From assembly GCF_027912415.1 (NCBI RefSeq), contig NZ_CP115175.1, positions 930,001 through 994,000 of the forward strand: 64,000 nt of DNA, read 5' to 3'. Shown piece after piece: positions 10,229 through 24,096 of the stretch. The notes beneath the pieces are model-generated. The model saw nothing but the letters and a program-made list of their open reading frames with translations, did no database searches and had not been told where the DNA came from. The position numbers and the translations under genes are program-made. The stretch is from Homoserinibacter sp. YIM 151385. Its GTDB lineage: Bacteria; Actinomycetota; Actinomycetes; Actinomycetales; Microbacteriaceae. Each line of letters starts with the position of its first letter. Positions within the stretch are counted from its first letter, which is position 1.

Positions 10229-11953
10229 TCACACGGTCTCCTGCAGGGCGAGGAGCTCCCGCGCGTGGTCGAGTCCGCTCTCGCTCTCGGCGAGGCCGCT
10301 GAGCAGCCGCGCCATCTCGGCGACGCGCTCCTCGCCCTCGAGGCGGTGGACGCTGGATGCCGTGATCGCCCCGTCGCGGTCCTTCACGACGGTCAGGTGG
10401 TTGCCGGCGAAGGCGGCGACCTGCGCCAGGTGCGTCACGACGATGACCTGCGAGCTCTGCGCGAGGCGGGCGAGGCGCCGCCCGATCTCGATGGCGCTCG
10501 CGCCGCCGACGCCCGCGTCCACCTCGTCGAAGACGAAGGTCGGGACGGGGTCGCTCGCACCGAGCACGACCTCGATCGCGAGCATGACCCGCGAGAGCTC
10601 GCCGCCCGAGGCGCCGCGCGCGAGCGGCCGGGCCGGGGCGCCCGCATGCGGACGCAGCAGCAGCTCGATCTGGTCGCGGCCGTGCTCGCCGATCTCCTCC
10701 TGCGGCGAGACCCGCACCTGGAGCACCGCATCCGGCATCGCGAGCGCCGCGAGCTCGGCGGTCACGGCCGCGCCGAGCCGCTCGGCGGCCGCGATGCGGA
10801 GCGCGCTCAGCAGCTCGGCGAGCCGCCGGGCCTCCGCGAGGTCCGCCTCGACGGAGGCGGCGAGCTGCTCGATGCGGTCGCCGTCGCCGTCGAGCTCGAG
10901 CAGCCGCGCGCTGCCGCGCTCGAGCAGCTCGATCGCGGCCTCCAGCCCGCCCTCGCCGTGCCGGCGCGCGAGCCCCGCGAGCTCGGCCCGGCGCTCGTTG
11001 ACGAGCTCGAGCTCCCGGCTGCGGTCCGCGTCGAGGCCGTCGAGGTAGCCGGCCAGCTCGGTCGAGGCCTCGGCGAGCGTGTACGAGGCGGAGGCGAGCA
11101 GCTCGGCCGCCGGCGCGAGCGCCGGGTCATGGGCGGCGACGCGATCGAGCGCGCGACGCGCCGACTCGACGAGGGATGCGGCGTCGAGCGGCCCCTCGGG
11201 CGCGGCGTCGCCGGCGCCCTGCCCCGAGACCTCCGCGAGCGCCTCGCCCGCCGCGAGCCGCAGCTCCTCGAGGTTGCCGAGCCGCTCGGCGCGCTCCCCG
11301 AGCTCGCGGTCCTCGCCCGGCTTCGGATCGATGCGCTCGATCTCCTCGATCGCGGCGCGCAGCTCCGCCGCCTCGCGGACCCGGGCATCCTGCTCCGCGA
11401 CGAGCACGTCGAGATCGCCGCGGGCCTCCTGCCAGCGCCGGTGCACCTGCCGGTACTCGGCGAGCCGCTCACGCAGCTCCTCGCCCGCGTAGCGGTCGAG
11501 CGCCTCGCGCTGGGCGCTCGCGGAGCGGAGGCGGATCTGATCGGACTGGCCGTGGACCACGACGAGCCCGCCGCCGATCTCGTGGAGCACCCCGACGGGC
11601 GCGGATCGCCCGCCCACGACGGCGCGGCTGCGGCCGTTCGCCGCGACCGAGCGGGAGAGCATGAGCGCCGCGCGGCCCTCGCCGAACTCGTCGAGCTCGC
11701 CGCCGGCCTCGCGGGCGCGGGATGCCGCCTCGCCGTGCGCCGAGACCTCCCAGGTCCCCGCGACGACGGCCTCCCCCGCGCCCTGGCGCACCGCGCCGCT
11801 GTCGGAGCGCTCCCCGAGCAGCAGGCCGAGCGCCGTCACGACCATGGTCTTGCCGGCGCCGGTCTCGCCGGTGATGGCGGTGAAGCCGGGGCCGAGCGGA
11901 AGCGAGGCCTGGCCGATGACGCCGAGATCGCGGATGCTGAGCTCCTCGATCAT
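10229..11953 (-). CDS. recN: DNA repair ATPase RecN
   Basis: SMC-like protein acting early in double-strand break repair. The 574 residues have an N-terminal ATPase half with ITGETGAGKTMVVTAL (about residues 28-43), a long coiled-coil middle rich in Glu/Ala/Arg, and a C-terminal half with ASGGELSRVMLAIEVV and VFDEVDAGVGGASAIEIGRR. The ATG at 11951-11953 starts directly with IEELSIRDLGVI, the family N-terminus, and overlaps the nadK stop by 4 bp. I did not see a clear SOS box of its own, so it is probably transcribed from upstream. Confidence 0.95.
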   Translation of the reverse strand: MIEELSIRDLGVIGQASLPLGPGFTAITGETGAGKTMVVTALGLLLGERSDSGAVRQGAGEAVVAGTWEVSAHGEAASRAREAGGELDEFGEGRAALMLSRSVAANGRSRAVVGGRSAPVGVLHEIGGGLVVVHGQSDQIRLRSASAQREALDRYAGEELRERLAEYRQVHRRWQEARGDLDVLVAEQDARVREAAELRAAIEEIERIDPKPGEDRELGERAERLGNLEELRLAAGEALAEVSGQGAGDAAPEGPLDAASLVESARRALDRVAAHDPALAPAAELLASASYTLAEASTELAGYLDGLDADRSRELELVNERRAELAGLARRHGEGGLEAAIELLERGSARLLELDGDGDRIEQLAASVEADLAEARRLAELLSALRIAAAERLGAAVTAELAALAMPDAVLQVRVSPQEEIGEHGRDQIELLLRPHAGAPARPLARGASGGELSRVMLAIEVVLGASDPVPTFVFDEVDAGVGGASAIEIGRRLARLAQSSQVIVVTHLAQVAAFAGNHLTVVKDRDGAITASSVHRLEGEERVAEMARLLSGLAESESGLDHARELLALQETV

Positions 11954-12876
11954 GTCGTCGCGCCCTCGCCCTCGAGCGGTCCGCGCCAGCCGTCGACGGG
12001 GAGGTTGAATCGGTTCACGAGGCGGTCCGTGAAGGGCCCCGGCGTGAGCCGCGCGAGGCGCACCGGCTCCTCGGAGCGCCGCACGACGATGCGCGCGCCG
12101 CTCGGCACCTCGAAGGCGCGGCGGCCGTCGCACCAGAGGACGGCGGAGGCGCGCGTGCGGGTCAGCAGCTCGACGCCGAGCGAGGACTCGGGGCCCACCA
12201 CGAGCGGGCGGGCGAACAGCGCGTGCGCCGACAGCGGCACGAGCAGCAGCGCCTCGACGCTCGGCCAGACGACCGGACCGCCGGCCGAGAAGGAGTAGGC
12301 GGTCGAGCCGGTCGGGGTCGCGAAGACGACGCCGTCGCAGCCGAAGGTGGAGAGGGGGCGCTGGTCGACCTCGACGAGCACCTCGATCATGCGCTCGCGG
12401 CTCGCCTTCTCGACGGTCGCCTCGTTGAGGGCCCAGGTCTCGTAGACGACCGAGTCCTCGTGCTTCACGCGCACCCAGATCGTCATGCGCTCCTCGACGG
12501 CGTAGTCGCGCGCGAGCGCGCGGTCGACCGTCTCGTCGAGCTCCTCGCGGTCGCGCTCCGCGAGGAAGCCGACGTGCCCGAGGTTCACCCCGAGGAGCGG
12601 CGCCGAGCCGCCCCGGGAGAGCTCGGCGGCGCGCAGGATCGTGCCGTCGCCGCCGAGGACGATGACGAGCTCGAGCGCCTCGACCCCGACCTCCTCGAGC
12701 GAGCGCACCTCGCCGAGCCCCGGGTCGGCCGCGAGCAGATCCGCGCGCTCGTCCGCCGAGAGCACGGGCACGAGCCCCGCGGCACCGAGCCGCCGGCACA
12801 CGGCGACCCCCGCCTCAAGCGAGTCGGCGCGACCGGTGTGGGCGACCACGAGGATGTGGCGCGCGTCCTCCGTCAT
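11950..12876 (-). CDS. nadK: NAD kinase
   Basis: Phosphorylates NAD to NADP. The 308 residues contain the catalytic GGDG motif in VIVLGGDGTILRAAEL, the NLGHVGFLAE segment, and the NAD-binding TPTGSTAYSFSAGGP motif. The ATG at 12874-12876 is preceded by a GAGAGGA ribosome-binding site. An earlier in-frame ATG would add 53 residues of low-complexity sequence. The nadK-recN coupling through a 4-bp overlap is the usual actinobacterial arrangement. Confidence 0.95.
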   Translation of the reverse strand: MTEDARHILVVAHTGRADSLEAGVAVCRRLGAAGLVPVLSADERADLLAADPGLGEVRSLEEVGVEALELVIVLGGDGTILRAAELSRGGSAPLLGVNLGHVGFLAERDREELDETVDRALARDYAVEERMTIWVRVKHEDSVVYETWALNEATVEKASRERMIEVLVEVDQRPLSTFGCDGVVFATPTGSTAYSFSAGGPVVWPSVEALLLVPLSAHALFARPLVVGPESSLGVELLTRTRASAVLWCDGRRAFEVPSGARIVVRRSEEPVRLARLTPGPFTDRLVNRFNLPVDGWRGPLEGEGATT

Positions 12877-12995
12877 CGACGTCCTCTCGCTCGGGGATGG
12901 TGCTCCCCCATTCTGTCGGATCGACGCCCGGCGCGCGCCGGGAACCGCATGGGACGTGGAGGGATGCCGGAGGATCCGGCCTGTGGAGGAGGCGT

Positions 12996-13814
12996 TCAGC
13001 GCTCGGCCGCGAGCTCCGCGATCCGCGCGCGCCACGCCGCGGCGGGACGCCCCGGTCCGTCCTCGCCGTGGAATCTCACGAGGTACTCGCGGTTGCCGTC
13101 CGCGCCCGCGATGGGCGACTCGAGCACATGGCCCGCGAGCAGTCCGAGCGACTCCGCCGCCTCGAGCACGCCCGCGATCGCCGATGCGCGGTGCCCGGGA
13201 TCCCGCACGATCCCGCCTCGGATGCCGCCTCGGCCCACCTCGAACTGCGGCTTCACGAGCAGCAGCCAGTCGGCGTCCGCCGCCGCGAGCGGGCGGAGCG
13301 CGGGCAGCACGAGCCGGAGCGAGATGAACGAGAGGTCACCGACGACCGCACCGGGCGCCTCGGCGGTGCCCGAGGCCGCGGCGAGGCGCTCCCGGTCCAG
13401 CTCTCGTGCGTTGACGCCCTCGACGACGCGGACGCGCGGATCCTCGCGCAGCACCGCCGCGAGCTGGTCGCGGCCGACGTCGAGCGCGATCACCTCGCGC
13501 GCGCCGCGCTCGAGCGCGACCTGCGTGAAGCCGCCCGTCGAGGCGCCGACGTCGAGCACGAGCCGTCCGCCGAGCTCCATCCCCGTCGCCTCGAGCCCGG
13601 CGAGCAGCTTGCGCGCGCCGCGGCTCACGTAGCGGTCGTCGACGGCGAGCCGGAGCTCGTGCCCGTCCCCGACGCGGAGCGCCGCCTTGCGCACCACCGC
13701 CCCGTCGAGCCGGACGACCCCCTCCGCGAGGAGCTGGGCTGCGTGCGCCCGCGAGCGGGCGAGACCGCGGGCCGCGAGCTCGACGTCGAGCCGCCGCGGC
13801 GCCGGCTCAGCCAT
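12996..13814 (-). CDS. tlyA: TlyA-family rRNA (cytidine-2'-O)-methyltransferase
   Basis: Predicted to methylate 2'-O of cytidines in 16S/23S rRNA; in mycobacteria loss gives capreomycin resistance. The 272 residues have an N-terminal S4 domain (RLDVELAARGLARSRAHAAQ) and a FtsJ/RrmJ-like fold with the SAM motif LVLDVGASTGGFTQVALERG. Asp and Lys residues in VGDLSFISL and LLLVKPQFEVGR complete the expected catalytic set. The start at 13814 overlaps the small upstream gene by 8 bp. A gap of 119 bp precedes nadK. Confidence 0.93.
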   Translation of the reverse strand: MAEPAPRRLDVELAARGLARSRAHAAQLLAEGVVRLDGAVVRKAALRVGDGHELRLAVDDRYVSRGARKLLAGLEATGMELGGRLVLDVGASTGGFTQVALERGAREVIALDVGRDQLAAVLREDPRVRVVEGVNARELDRERLAAASGTAEAPGAVVGDLSFISLRLVLPALRPLAAADADWLLLVKPQFEVGRGGIRGGIVRDPGHRASAIAGVLEAAESLGLLAGHVLESPIAGADGNREYLVRFHGEDGPGRPAAAWRARIAELAAER

Positions 13815-13974
13815 CCCGGCGCGCGTCGCCTGCCTCGAGCCGCGACCGGAGCTCCTCGTGCAGCTGTGCATACGCGGCGGCTCGATCGCCGAGCACCTGG
13901 TCCTCGATGACGCGCAGCCGCGGCAGGAGTCCGTCGTCGGCGCCCTCGCGGTGCTCGCGCTGCTCATCGCTCAT
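13807..13974 (-). CDS. Small acidic/basic protein between HAD phosphatase and tlyA
   Basis: A 55-residue hydrophilic protein starting MSDEQREHREGADDG and ending with a helix-prone segment (AAYAQLHEELRSRLEAGDAR). No membrane segment, Cys cluster or known motif is visible. It lies 4 bp after the HAD gene and overlaps tlyA by 8 bp, so it is probably a real co-translated gene rather than a chance frame. Small proteins at this position are common in related actinobacteria. Function unknown. Confidence 0.7.
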   Translation of the reverse strand: MSDEQREHREGADDGLLPRLRVIEDQVLGDRAAAYAQLHEELRSRLEAGDARRDG

Positions 13975-13978
13975 GCGC

Positions 13979-15007
13979 TCAAGCGTAGAGGTGCTCGTCC
14001 ACCTCGAGCGCGTAGATCGCGGCACCGGAGCCCCAGATCGCCGCGGCGCCCGCACGGAGGACGTCGACCTCCGCATCCCCGCGCTCGGCGAGCCGCACCT
14101 CGCGTCCCTCGAGCTCGACCACCGCATCCCGCACCGTGAAGCGCCGCACGCCGCTCCGGCGCGAGCTGGACTCGACGGTCGCCGGATACGGCTCGTGCAG
14201 CTCGCGGAGGTCGCCGAGGATGATCGTCGGGCGCATGCTCGCGTCCGCCGCGAGCACCTGCTTCGCCTGGTCGATGCCGGTGAGCACGAGCGCCGAGCGC
14301 ATGCCGGCCCGGTTCGCGCCGAGGATGTCGGTGTCGAGGCGGTCGCCGATGAAGAGGGGGCTGCTCGCGCCGAAACGCCGCGTCGCGGCCTCGAAGATCG
14401 CGAGCTCCGGCTTGCCCGCCACGACGGGCAGGCGGCCGACCGCGCTGTGCACGGCCGAGACGAGCGTGCCGTTGCCGGGCGCGATGCCCCGCTCGACGGG
14501 AATCGACCAGTCCGTGTTCGTCGCGACCCACGGGATGCCGTCGTCGCCGCCGGCGAGCGCGAAGGACGCCTCCGCGAGATCCGTCCAGCCGACGTGCGGC
14601 GCGAAGCCCTGGATCACGGCGGCCGGCTCGTCGAGCGCGGAGCGCGTGACCGCGAAGCCCGCCTTCTCGACCTCGTCGACGAGCCCGTCGCCCCCGACGA
14701 CGAGGATGCGGGAGCCCGCCGGCACGAGATCCGCGAGGAGCACGACCGCGGCCTGCGGGGAGGTCACGACATCGTCCGCCGTGACGCTCAGCCCGAGCTC
14801 GGCGAGGTGCCCCGCGACCGAGGCGGCGGTGCGCGAGGCGTTGTTCGTGAGGTAGCCGACACGTCGCCCATCGGCGGCGCGCTCGAGGCTCTCGACCGCG
14901 TGCGGAATGGCGTGAGGACCCTTGTAGACGACGCCGTCGAGATCCGCGAGGACCAGATCGACGCCGTCGAGCGGGGTCGGCTCAGTCTTCGTCCGACGGA
15001 ACGGCAT
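13979..15007 (-). CDS. HAD-superfamily IIA phosphatase (NagD-like)
   Basis: Predicted small-molecule phosphatase, for example of sugar phosphates or phosphoglycolate. The 342-residue protein has the HAD nucleophile motif VLADLDGVVYKG (about residue 20), YLTNNASRT, VAGKPELAIF, and the third motif PLFIGDRLDTDILGANRAG. A C-terminal extension of about 80 residues follows, which is longer than in classic NagD. The ATG at 15005-15007 lies inside the 3' end of the repeat-protein gene (26 bp overlap). It fits the conserved location beside tlyA. Confidence 0.87.
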   Translation of the reverse strand: MPFRRTKTEPTPLDGVDLVLADLDGVVYKGPHAIPHAVESLERAADGRRVGYLTNNASRTAASVAGHLAELGLSVTADDVVTSPQAAVVLLADLVPAGSRILVVGGDGLVDEVEKAGFAVTRSALDEPAAVIQGFAPHVGWTDLAEASFALAGGDDGIPWVATNTDWSIPVERGIAPGNGTLVSAVHSAVGRLPVVAGKPELAIFEAATRRFGASSPLFIGDRLDTDILGANRAGMRSALVLTGIDQAKQVLAADASMRPTIILGDLRELHEPYPATVESSSRRSGVRRFTVRDAVVELEGREVRLAERGDAEVDVLRAGAAAIWGSGAAIYALEVDEHLYA

Positions 15008-16418
15008 CCGCGTCGTCCTCTCGCTCGACCGGCAAGGCGGACGGCTCGTCCGGCTGCGCCGGGATCGCCTCGACCTCGTCAGCCTCCGGCCCCTCCTCCT
15101 CGACCACGTCGACCGTCTCGTCCTCGTCGGCCGCAGCGGCATCGTCGAGCGCCGCCTCGGCGCGCTCCGCGCGCGCCAGCCATTCCGCGGCCTCCTCGCC
15201 GCGCCCGAGCTCCTCCAGCACGGTCGCGTAGGCGGCGAACAGCGCGGGACTCCAGCTGAAGGCGCGGTCGGGGTCGAGCTGCGGGATCTGCAGCTCGCCG
15301 AGCGCCGCCTCCGGCTGCTCAAGATCGAGACGCGCGCCCGACATCGCGATCGCGAGCGAGACCTGCACCGCGACGTCGAGCTGCGCGCGCGGCACGGAGC
15401 GGCCGAGCTCCAGGGCGCGGTCGGGTCGGCCGACACCGCGCTCGGAGTCGACCATGAGCGGCAGCTGGTCGTTGCTGCCGCTGATGCGGCGGTGGGTGCG
15501 CAGCTCCCGGAGCGCGAGCGCGAAGTCGCCGGTCGCATACGCCGTGATCGCGACGGTCTCGCGGACGACGCCGACACGGCCGGCGCGGCGGGATGCGGCG
15601 AGGGCGTGGCGGTGCGCGAGCGCCGGGTCCTCGTCGATCAGGCGAGCCGCCATCGCGAGGTGCTTCGCGACGCCGTCGGCGTTGTCCTTGCTCAGCGTCT
15701 TGAGCTCGGCGCGGGCGCCCTTGTCGAGATCCCGCGCGCTGACGTCCTCGGGCAGCTCCGGGTCGTCGTGACGCGGACGGACCTCATCGGGATCGCGCGG
15801 CGGGCCCGAGACGCGCTCGCGCTGCTGCCACGGCCGGTCCCCACCGCCACGGAACGGGCGGTCGCCGTCGCGCTGCGGCCGATCCCCGCCACGGACCGGA
15901 CGGCCGCCATCGCGTTGCGAGCGATCCCCACCACGGAACGGCCGGTCCGAGTGCTGGGGCCGATCTCCGTTCCGGAGGGGACGGTCACCCGAGCGCTGCG
16001 GTCGATCCCCACCGCGGTACGGGCGATCCCCGTCACGCTGCGGACGCGAACCGCCGCGAATCGGACGATCCCCGTCCCGCTGCGGACGCGAACCACGGTC
16101 GCGGAAGTCCCGATCACCACCGCGGAACGGACGATCCCCATCACGCTGCGGACGGGAACCGCCCTGGCGGAAGTTCCGGTCGCCGCTGCGCTGCGGACGA
16201 TCTCCGCTACGGAACGGACGATCTCCGTCGCGCGGCGCGCGATCGCCTCCGCGGAACGGACGGCGCTCGTCGTCGCGCGGCGTGCCCGATCGCCGCGGAC
16301 GGTCGCCGTCACGGCCCGGGCGCTGCGCGTCTCGGCGCGCGGGTCGGCCCCCGTCTCGCTGCGGACGGTCGCGGCGCGGCTCACGCCGGTCGCGCTCGGA
16401 ACGCTCGTCGTCGCTCAT
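14982..16418 (-). CDS. Arg/Asp/Gly-repeat protein with helical (TPR-like) domain
   Basis: A 478-residue protein in three parts. Residues about 8-215 are a low-complexity tract built on units like DRPFRGGDRPQRDG, repeated more than a dozen times with variations. Residues about 225-430 are helical and TPR-like (HLAMAARLIDEDPALAHRHA; AYATGDFALALRELRTHRR). The C-terminus from about 435 is strongly acidic. RGG/RDG tracts usually bind RNA or drive condensates, but no function is established here. It ends within the HAD gene start. An AGGAAGA ribosome-binding site precedes the ATG. Expression may come partly from read-through of the rRNA operon ending just upstream. Confidence 0.85.
   Translation of the reverse strand: MSDDERSERDRREPRRDRPQRDGGRPARRDAQRPGRDGDRPRRSGTPRDDERRPFRGGDRAPRDGDRPFRSGDRPQRSGDRNFRQGGSRPQRDGDRPFRGGDRDFRDRGSRPQRDGDRPIRGGSRPQRDGDRPYRGGDRPQRSGDRPLRNGDRPQHSDRPFRGGDRSQRDGGRPVRGGDRPQRDGDRPFRGGGDRPWQQRERVSGPPRDPDEVRPRHDDPELPEDVSARDLDKGARAELKTLSKDNADGVAKHLAMAARLIDEDPALAHRHALAASRRAGRVGVVRETVAITAYATGDFALALRELRTHRRISGSNDQLPLMVDSERGVGRPDRALELGRSVPRAQLDVAVQVSLAIAMSGARLDLEQPEAALGELQIPQLDPDRAFSWSPALFAAYATVLEELGRGEEAAEWLARAERAEAALDDAAAADEDETVDVVEEEGPEADEVEAIPAQPDEPSALPVEREDDADAVPSDED
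15790..16395 (-). repeat. Minisatellite encoding the Arg/Asp/Gly repeats
   Basis: Imperfect tandem units of about 24-48 bp (cgGaaCGGaCGaTC-type on the plus strand) repeat through this stretch and encode the low-complexity N-terminal part of the repeat protein. Length variation by slippage is plausible. Confidence 0.75.
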
Positions 16419-16473
16419 GGGGATCTTCCTGTCTCGGCGTGGGCAGCGCGCATGCGATGCCTGTTAACGCGAA

Positions 16474-16499
16474 ATGGCCACCCATTGCTGGGTGGCCAT
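16474..16499 (-). terminator. rRNA operon terminator
   Basis: A perfect 10-bp stem (ATGGCCACCC/GGGTGGCCAT, 6-nt loop) sits 12 bp after the 5S 3' end. On the minus strand it is followed by TTCGCGTTAAC, a weak T-rich tail. Confidence 0.8.
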
Positions 16500-16510
16500 C
16501 TCACAAAGAA

Positions 16511-16629
16511 GTCCGGCGGTGTCCTACTCTCCCACGAGGTCCCCCTCGCAGTACCATCGGCGCTGAAGGTCTTAGCTTCCGGGTTCGGAATGTAACCGGG
16601 CGTTTCCCCTTCGCTATGGCCGCCGAAAC
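16511..16629 (-). rRNA. rrf: 5S ribosomal RNA
   Basis: About 119 nt. The ends GTTTCGGCGG and CCGCCGGAC pair to form helix I, and internal segments such as CCCGGTTACATTCCGAAC match actinobacterial 5S rRNA. It is the last gene of the operon. Ends are accurate to a few bases. Confidence 0.93.
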
Positions 16630-16694
16630 ACTATTGATTTGTGTCGTTTGCGGACAGATCGAATGATCTGAATCGCAGCTCCCGACCGTAAATC

Positions 16695-16719
16695 GAGAAC
16701 CACAAAGTGGACGCAAGCA
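16695..16719 (-). promoter_or_regulatory. 3' arm of pre-23S processing stem
   Basis: In the 23S-5S spacer this 25-nt segment is complementary to 19972-19996 upstream of 23S: 22 Watson-Crick pairs, two G-U pairs and one mismatch. Together they can form the double-stranded stem expected to be cut by RNase III during 23S maturation. Confidence 0.75.
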
Positions 16720-16737
16720 GCATTTGAATACTGTGTT

Positions 16738-21797
<5,060 letters not shown>

Positions 21798-22049
21798 AAT
21801 GTTTGATTGCACGACCAGCGAACTGGCCGGCACATCGTGTGCCGCAGCTGCCGAGGAAAATCGGTGGGCTGCGACGAGTTGATCTGACTAAAGGATTGTC
21901 TACTGACAATCCGTCAATCCAAAGGAATCTCTACGACTGATCAGATCAGCCGACGAGGTAATTTGGCATTTGACATAGTGCACGCTGTTGAGTTCTCAAG
22001 GATCGGACGCTCCTGATCGTCAGCCTCTCGGCTTCTGTCTCAGGGCAAC
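21798..22049 (-). promoter_or_regulatory. 16S rRNA leader with boxA-like element
   Basis: Transcribed leader of the operon. It includes CTTGAGAACTCAACAGCGTG (minus strand, 21982-22001), the conserved actinobacterial leader motif thought to act in antitermination and 16S processing. Several inverted repeats occur. No gene is supported in 21798-22354. Confidence 0.65.
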
Positions 22050-22055
22050 TGTCCT

Positions 22056-22083
22056 AACTTACCACCGCGTCGGTCTCTGTCAA
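22056..22083 (-). promoter_or_regulatory. rrn promoter, proximal
   Basis: A perfect -35 TTGACA (22078-22083) and -10 TAAGTT (22056-22061) are separated by 16 bp on the minus strand, upstream of the 16S leader. Confidence 0.7.
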
Positions 22084-22267
22084 ACCGACTCGCCGCGATC
22101 CTGAGACCGCGTCTGGCGATGGATTCCCCATCCTAGGTCGATGCCCAAGCCGGTGCAAGTTGAACCTGCTGGCTGGCTTTCGCCTGGTTGGAGTTGGTCC
22201 CTCTTGAGGCCGGGGGCGAGGCCTTCAGGCCTTCCGCTCTCCCGCACCTTTGGGGTGACGAGTGATT

Positions 22268-22296
22268 ACTTTACGCAGGGGCCAGGCACTCGCCAA
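22268..22296 (-). promoter_or_regulatory. rrn promoter, distal candidate
   Basis: TTGGCG (22291-22296) and TAAAGT (22268-22273) are separated by 17 bp on the minus strand, about 210 bp upstream of the proximal promoter. Tandem promoters are usual for rRNA operons. Confidence 0.5.
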
Positions 22297-22354
22297 ATCG
22301 CGGTGCATCCCGGGCGTGTCGCGACCAACTCCCCCGAGATTCCGGGCCTCGCGG

Positions 22355-24001
22355 TCACGGGCAGTAGCTGCGCTGCCAGGCGACGAGCGTGCCGCGCGCG
22401 GCGAGCGCGCTCATCCGGTCCCGGTTCGCGGCGTCCTCGATCGTCCGGCTCGCGGCGACGGACTCGCGGATCGCGGCGCCGGCGTCGGCCACTTGGGTGG
22501 CCGCGGCCGCGACCGGCTCGGGCGAGATCGCGGCGACCGCGGTCCAGCGCTCGCCGAACGCGTCCATCGCCCGGATCGAGGACCGGACCGTGCCCTCGAC
22601 CGCCGGCCAGCCGAGATCGGCGGACAGCAACGAAGGATCCTGCTCGACCGCTCCGCAGAAGGCGGCGCTCGCCCGGACCACCTCGTCGTGCGCGAGCTGA
22701 TCCGAGATCGCTCCCGCGGCGACGGCGCCGCCGGCGGCGGCGGCGCCCGACATCACGACGCCGAGCACCGCGGAGATCGCGACGACCTTCGGGACGAAAC
22801 CTCGACGGCGGCGGCTCATCACCCCGCGGGTCGCGCTGTAGACGACGCCGATCGGCGGGAGCAGCAGCGAGAAGACGACCGAAAGCCGATCGGCCTGCGT
22901 CGGCCGGCCGTCGTCGACCTCGACCGACGGCGTGAGGCCGAAGGCGAAGCCCGACGGCGCGGGCTCATCGCGGGATCGGGCGCCACCGGCTGCGGGAGCT
23001 GGCGACGACGCGGAGGCGGCGGCGATCGGCGCAGCGGGAGGCTGCGGCGCCGGAGCGGGGTCGGGCGCGAGCGGTGCGGCGAGGGGTGCCGCGACCTCCG
23101 ACCGCGGCTCGCCCTCCTCGAAGAGCTCGTCGAAGACCGCGAGGCTCTGGGCCTCCTCGGCCGCGAGCGCCTCGGTCGGCGCCGGCGCCCGGACGAATGC
23201 CCCGGCCTCGGCGGGAAGATGCCAGCCGGTCTCGGGCGAGGCCGGCTCCTCGAGCGGGACCGGCATCGCGGCCGTCTCGAGCGGGAGCTCGTCGGCGGGC
23301 GAGAGTGCCGGCGCGGGTGGGGAGAGCGGGGCGGCGGGCGTCGCGGCCGCCGGCCCCGGCATGCGCCCGGGCTCGGGCGGCGCGACCGCGAAGGCCGGCT
23401 CCGGCGCGATCGGCTCGGCGGGCGCAGGGCGCGTTGCAGCGGGCTCGACGGCCCTCGGCGCCTGCCCCGCGGGCTCCTGGCTCCTCGGCTCAGGCGCGAT
23501 CTGCTCAGGTGCCACCTGCTCGGGCGCTGCCTGCTCGGGTGCGGCGAAGGCGGCGAAGGTCGCCGCATCCCAGTCGTGCACGGCCGGGGCCGTCGGTGCG
23601 GCCGGCGCCGGCGCGGACTCCGCGGCGAAGGGCGGCGGGAACGACGGCGGCGGCGCGTCGAAGAAGCTCGGGGCCGGATCGGGCGTCGGCTGCGGCGGGA
23701 AGACGGCGCCGCCGAAGGGGGCCGGATCGGGCGTCGCGGCGTGCGGCGCCGCCGAGAAGGGGGCGGGCGACGGCGCACGGTCGGCGGGCTCGACGGGCGA
23801 GGCGGCGGCCGCCTCGCCGGAGAAGGGCGCGTGCGGCGCATCCGGGACGGGCGGCGGGGCGCTCAGCCACGGCGCCGGGTCGCCGACGACGGGCGCCGCA
23901 TCCACATCGCGGACCGAGCCGAAGGATGGCATCGACCCGCGCTCCGGGGGCGCGCTCGATCCCGCGTCGTCCGTGCTCCACTCGCCTGAGGTCTCGTGCA
24001 T
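22355..24001 (-). CDS. Pro/Ala-rich membrane protein with extracytoplasmic C-terminal domain
   Basis: A 548-residue protein of unknown function. Residues 1 to about 360 are a disordered Pro/Ala/Glu-rich tract with many PAPE- and PEQ-like repeats. Two hydrophobic segments follow: about 373-391 (RLSVVFSLLLPPIGVVYSA) and about 405-430 (VVAISAVLGVVMSGAAAAGG), separated by a RRRR loop. The last 115 residues are probably outside the membrane and contain two Cys (AFCGAVE and the terminal SYCP) that could form a disulfide. The start at 24001 has a nearby GGGGAG. The plus strand is also open here, but only this strand encodes coherent membrane segments. Possible envelope sensor. Confidence 0.75.
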   Translation of the reverse strand: MHETSGEWSTDDAGSSAPPERGSMPSFGSVRDVDAAPVVGDPAPWLSAPPPVPDAPHAPFSGEAAAASPVEPADRAPSPAPFSAAPHAATPDPAPFGGAVFPPQPTPDPAPSFFDAPPPSFPPPFAAESAPAPAAPTAPAVHDWDAATFAAFAAPEQAAPEQVAPEQIAPEPRSQEPAGQAPRAVEPAATRPAPAEPIAPEPAFAVAPPEPGRMPGPAAATPAAPLSPPAPALSPADELPLETAAMPVPLEEPASPETGWHLPAEAGAFVRAPAPTEALAAEEAQSLAVFDELFEEGEPRSEVAAPLAAPLAPDPAPAPQPPAAPIAAASASSPAPAAGGARSRDEPAPSGFAFGLTPSVEVDDGRPTQADRLSVVFSLLLPPIGVVYSATRGVMSRRRRGFVPKVVAISAVLGVVMSGAAAAGGAVAAGAISDQLAHDEVVRASAAFCGAVEQDPSLLSADLGWPAVEGTVRSSIRAMDAFGERWTAVAAISPEPVAAAATQVADAGAAIRESVAASRTIEDAANRDRMSALAARGTLVAWQRSYCP

Positions 24002-24096
24002 GCTCCCCGCCGTTCGCTCTCCGCGGCCATGCTATGTGAGGAATGTCACGGACCGGCGACGCCGACGGCCCCCGCGTGGCGCGTCTTCGGGGGGCA

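Noticed and set aside
10265-12298. 677-codon plus-strand open frame
   Set aside because: It is antisense to recN and nadK, whose domain motifs are complete. GC-rich third positions keep the opposite strand open.
15790-16395. Repeats mistaken for a CRISPR array
   Set aside because: Units are contiguous, degenerate and in frame with a protein; there are no unique spacers and no cas genes.
22262-23989. 575-codon plus-strand open frame opposite the Pro/Ala-rich protein
   Set aside because: The product is Gly/Arg-rich without any membrane or domain pattern, while the minus strand encodes coherent transmembrane helices.
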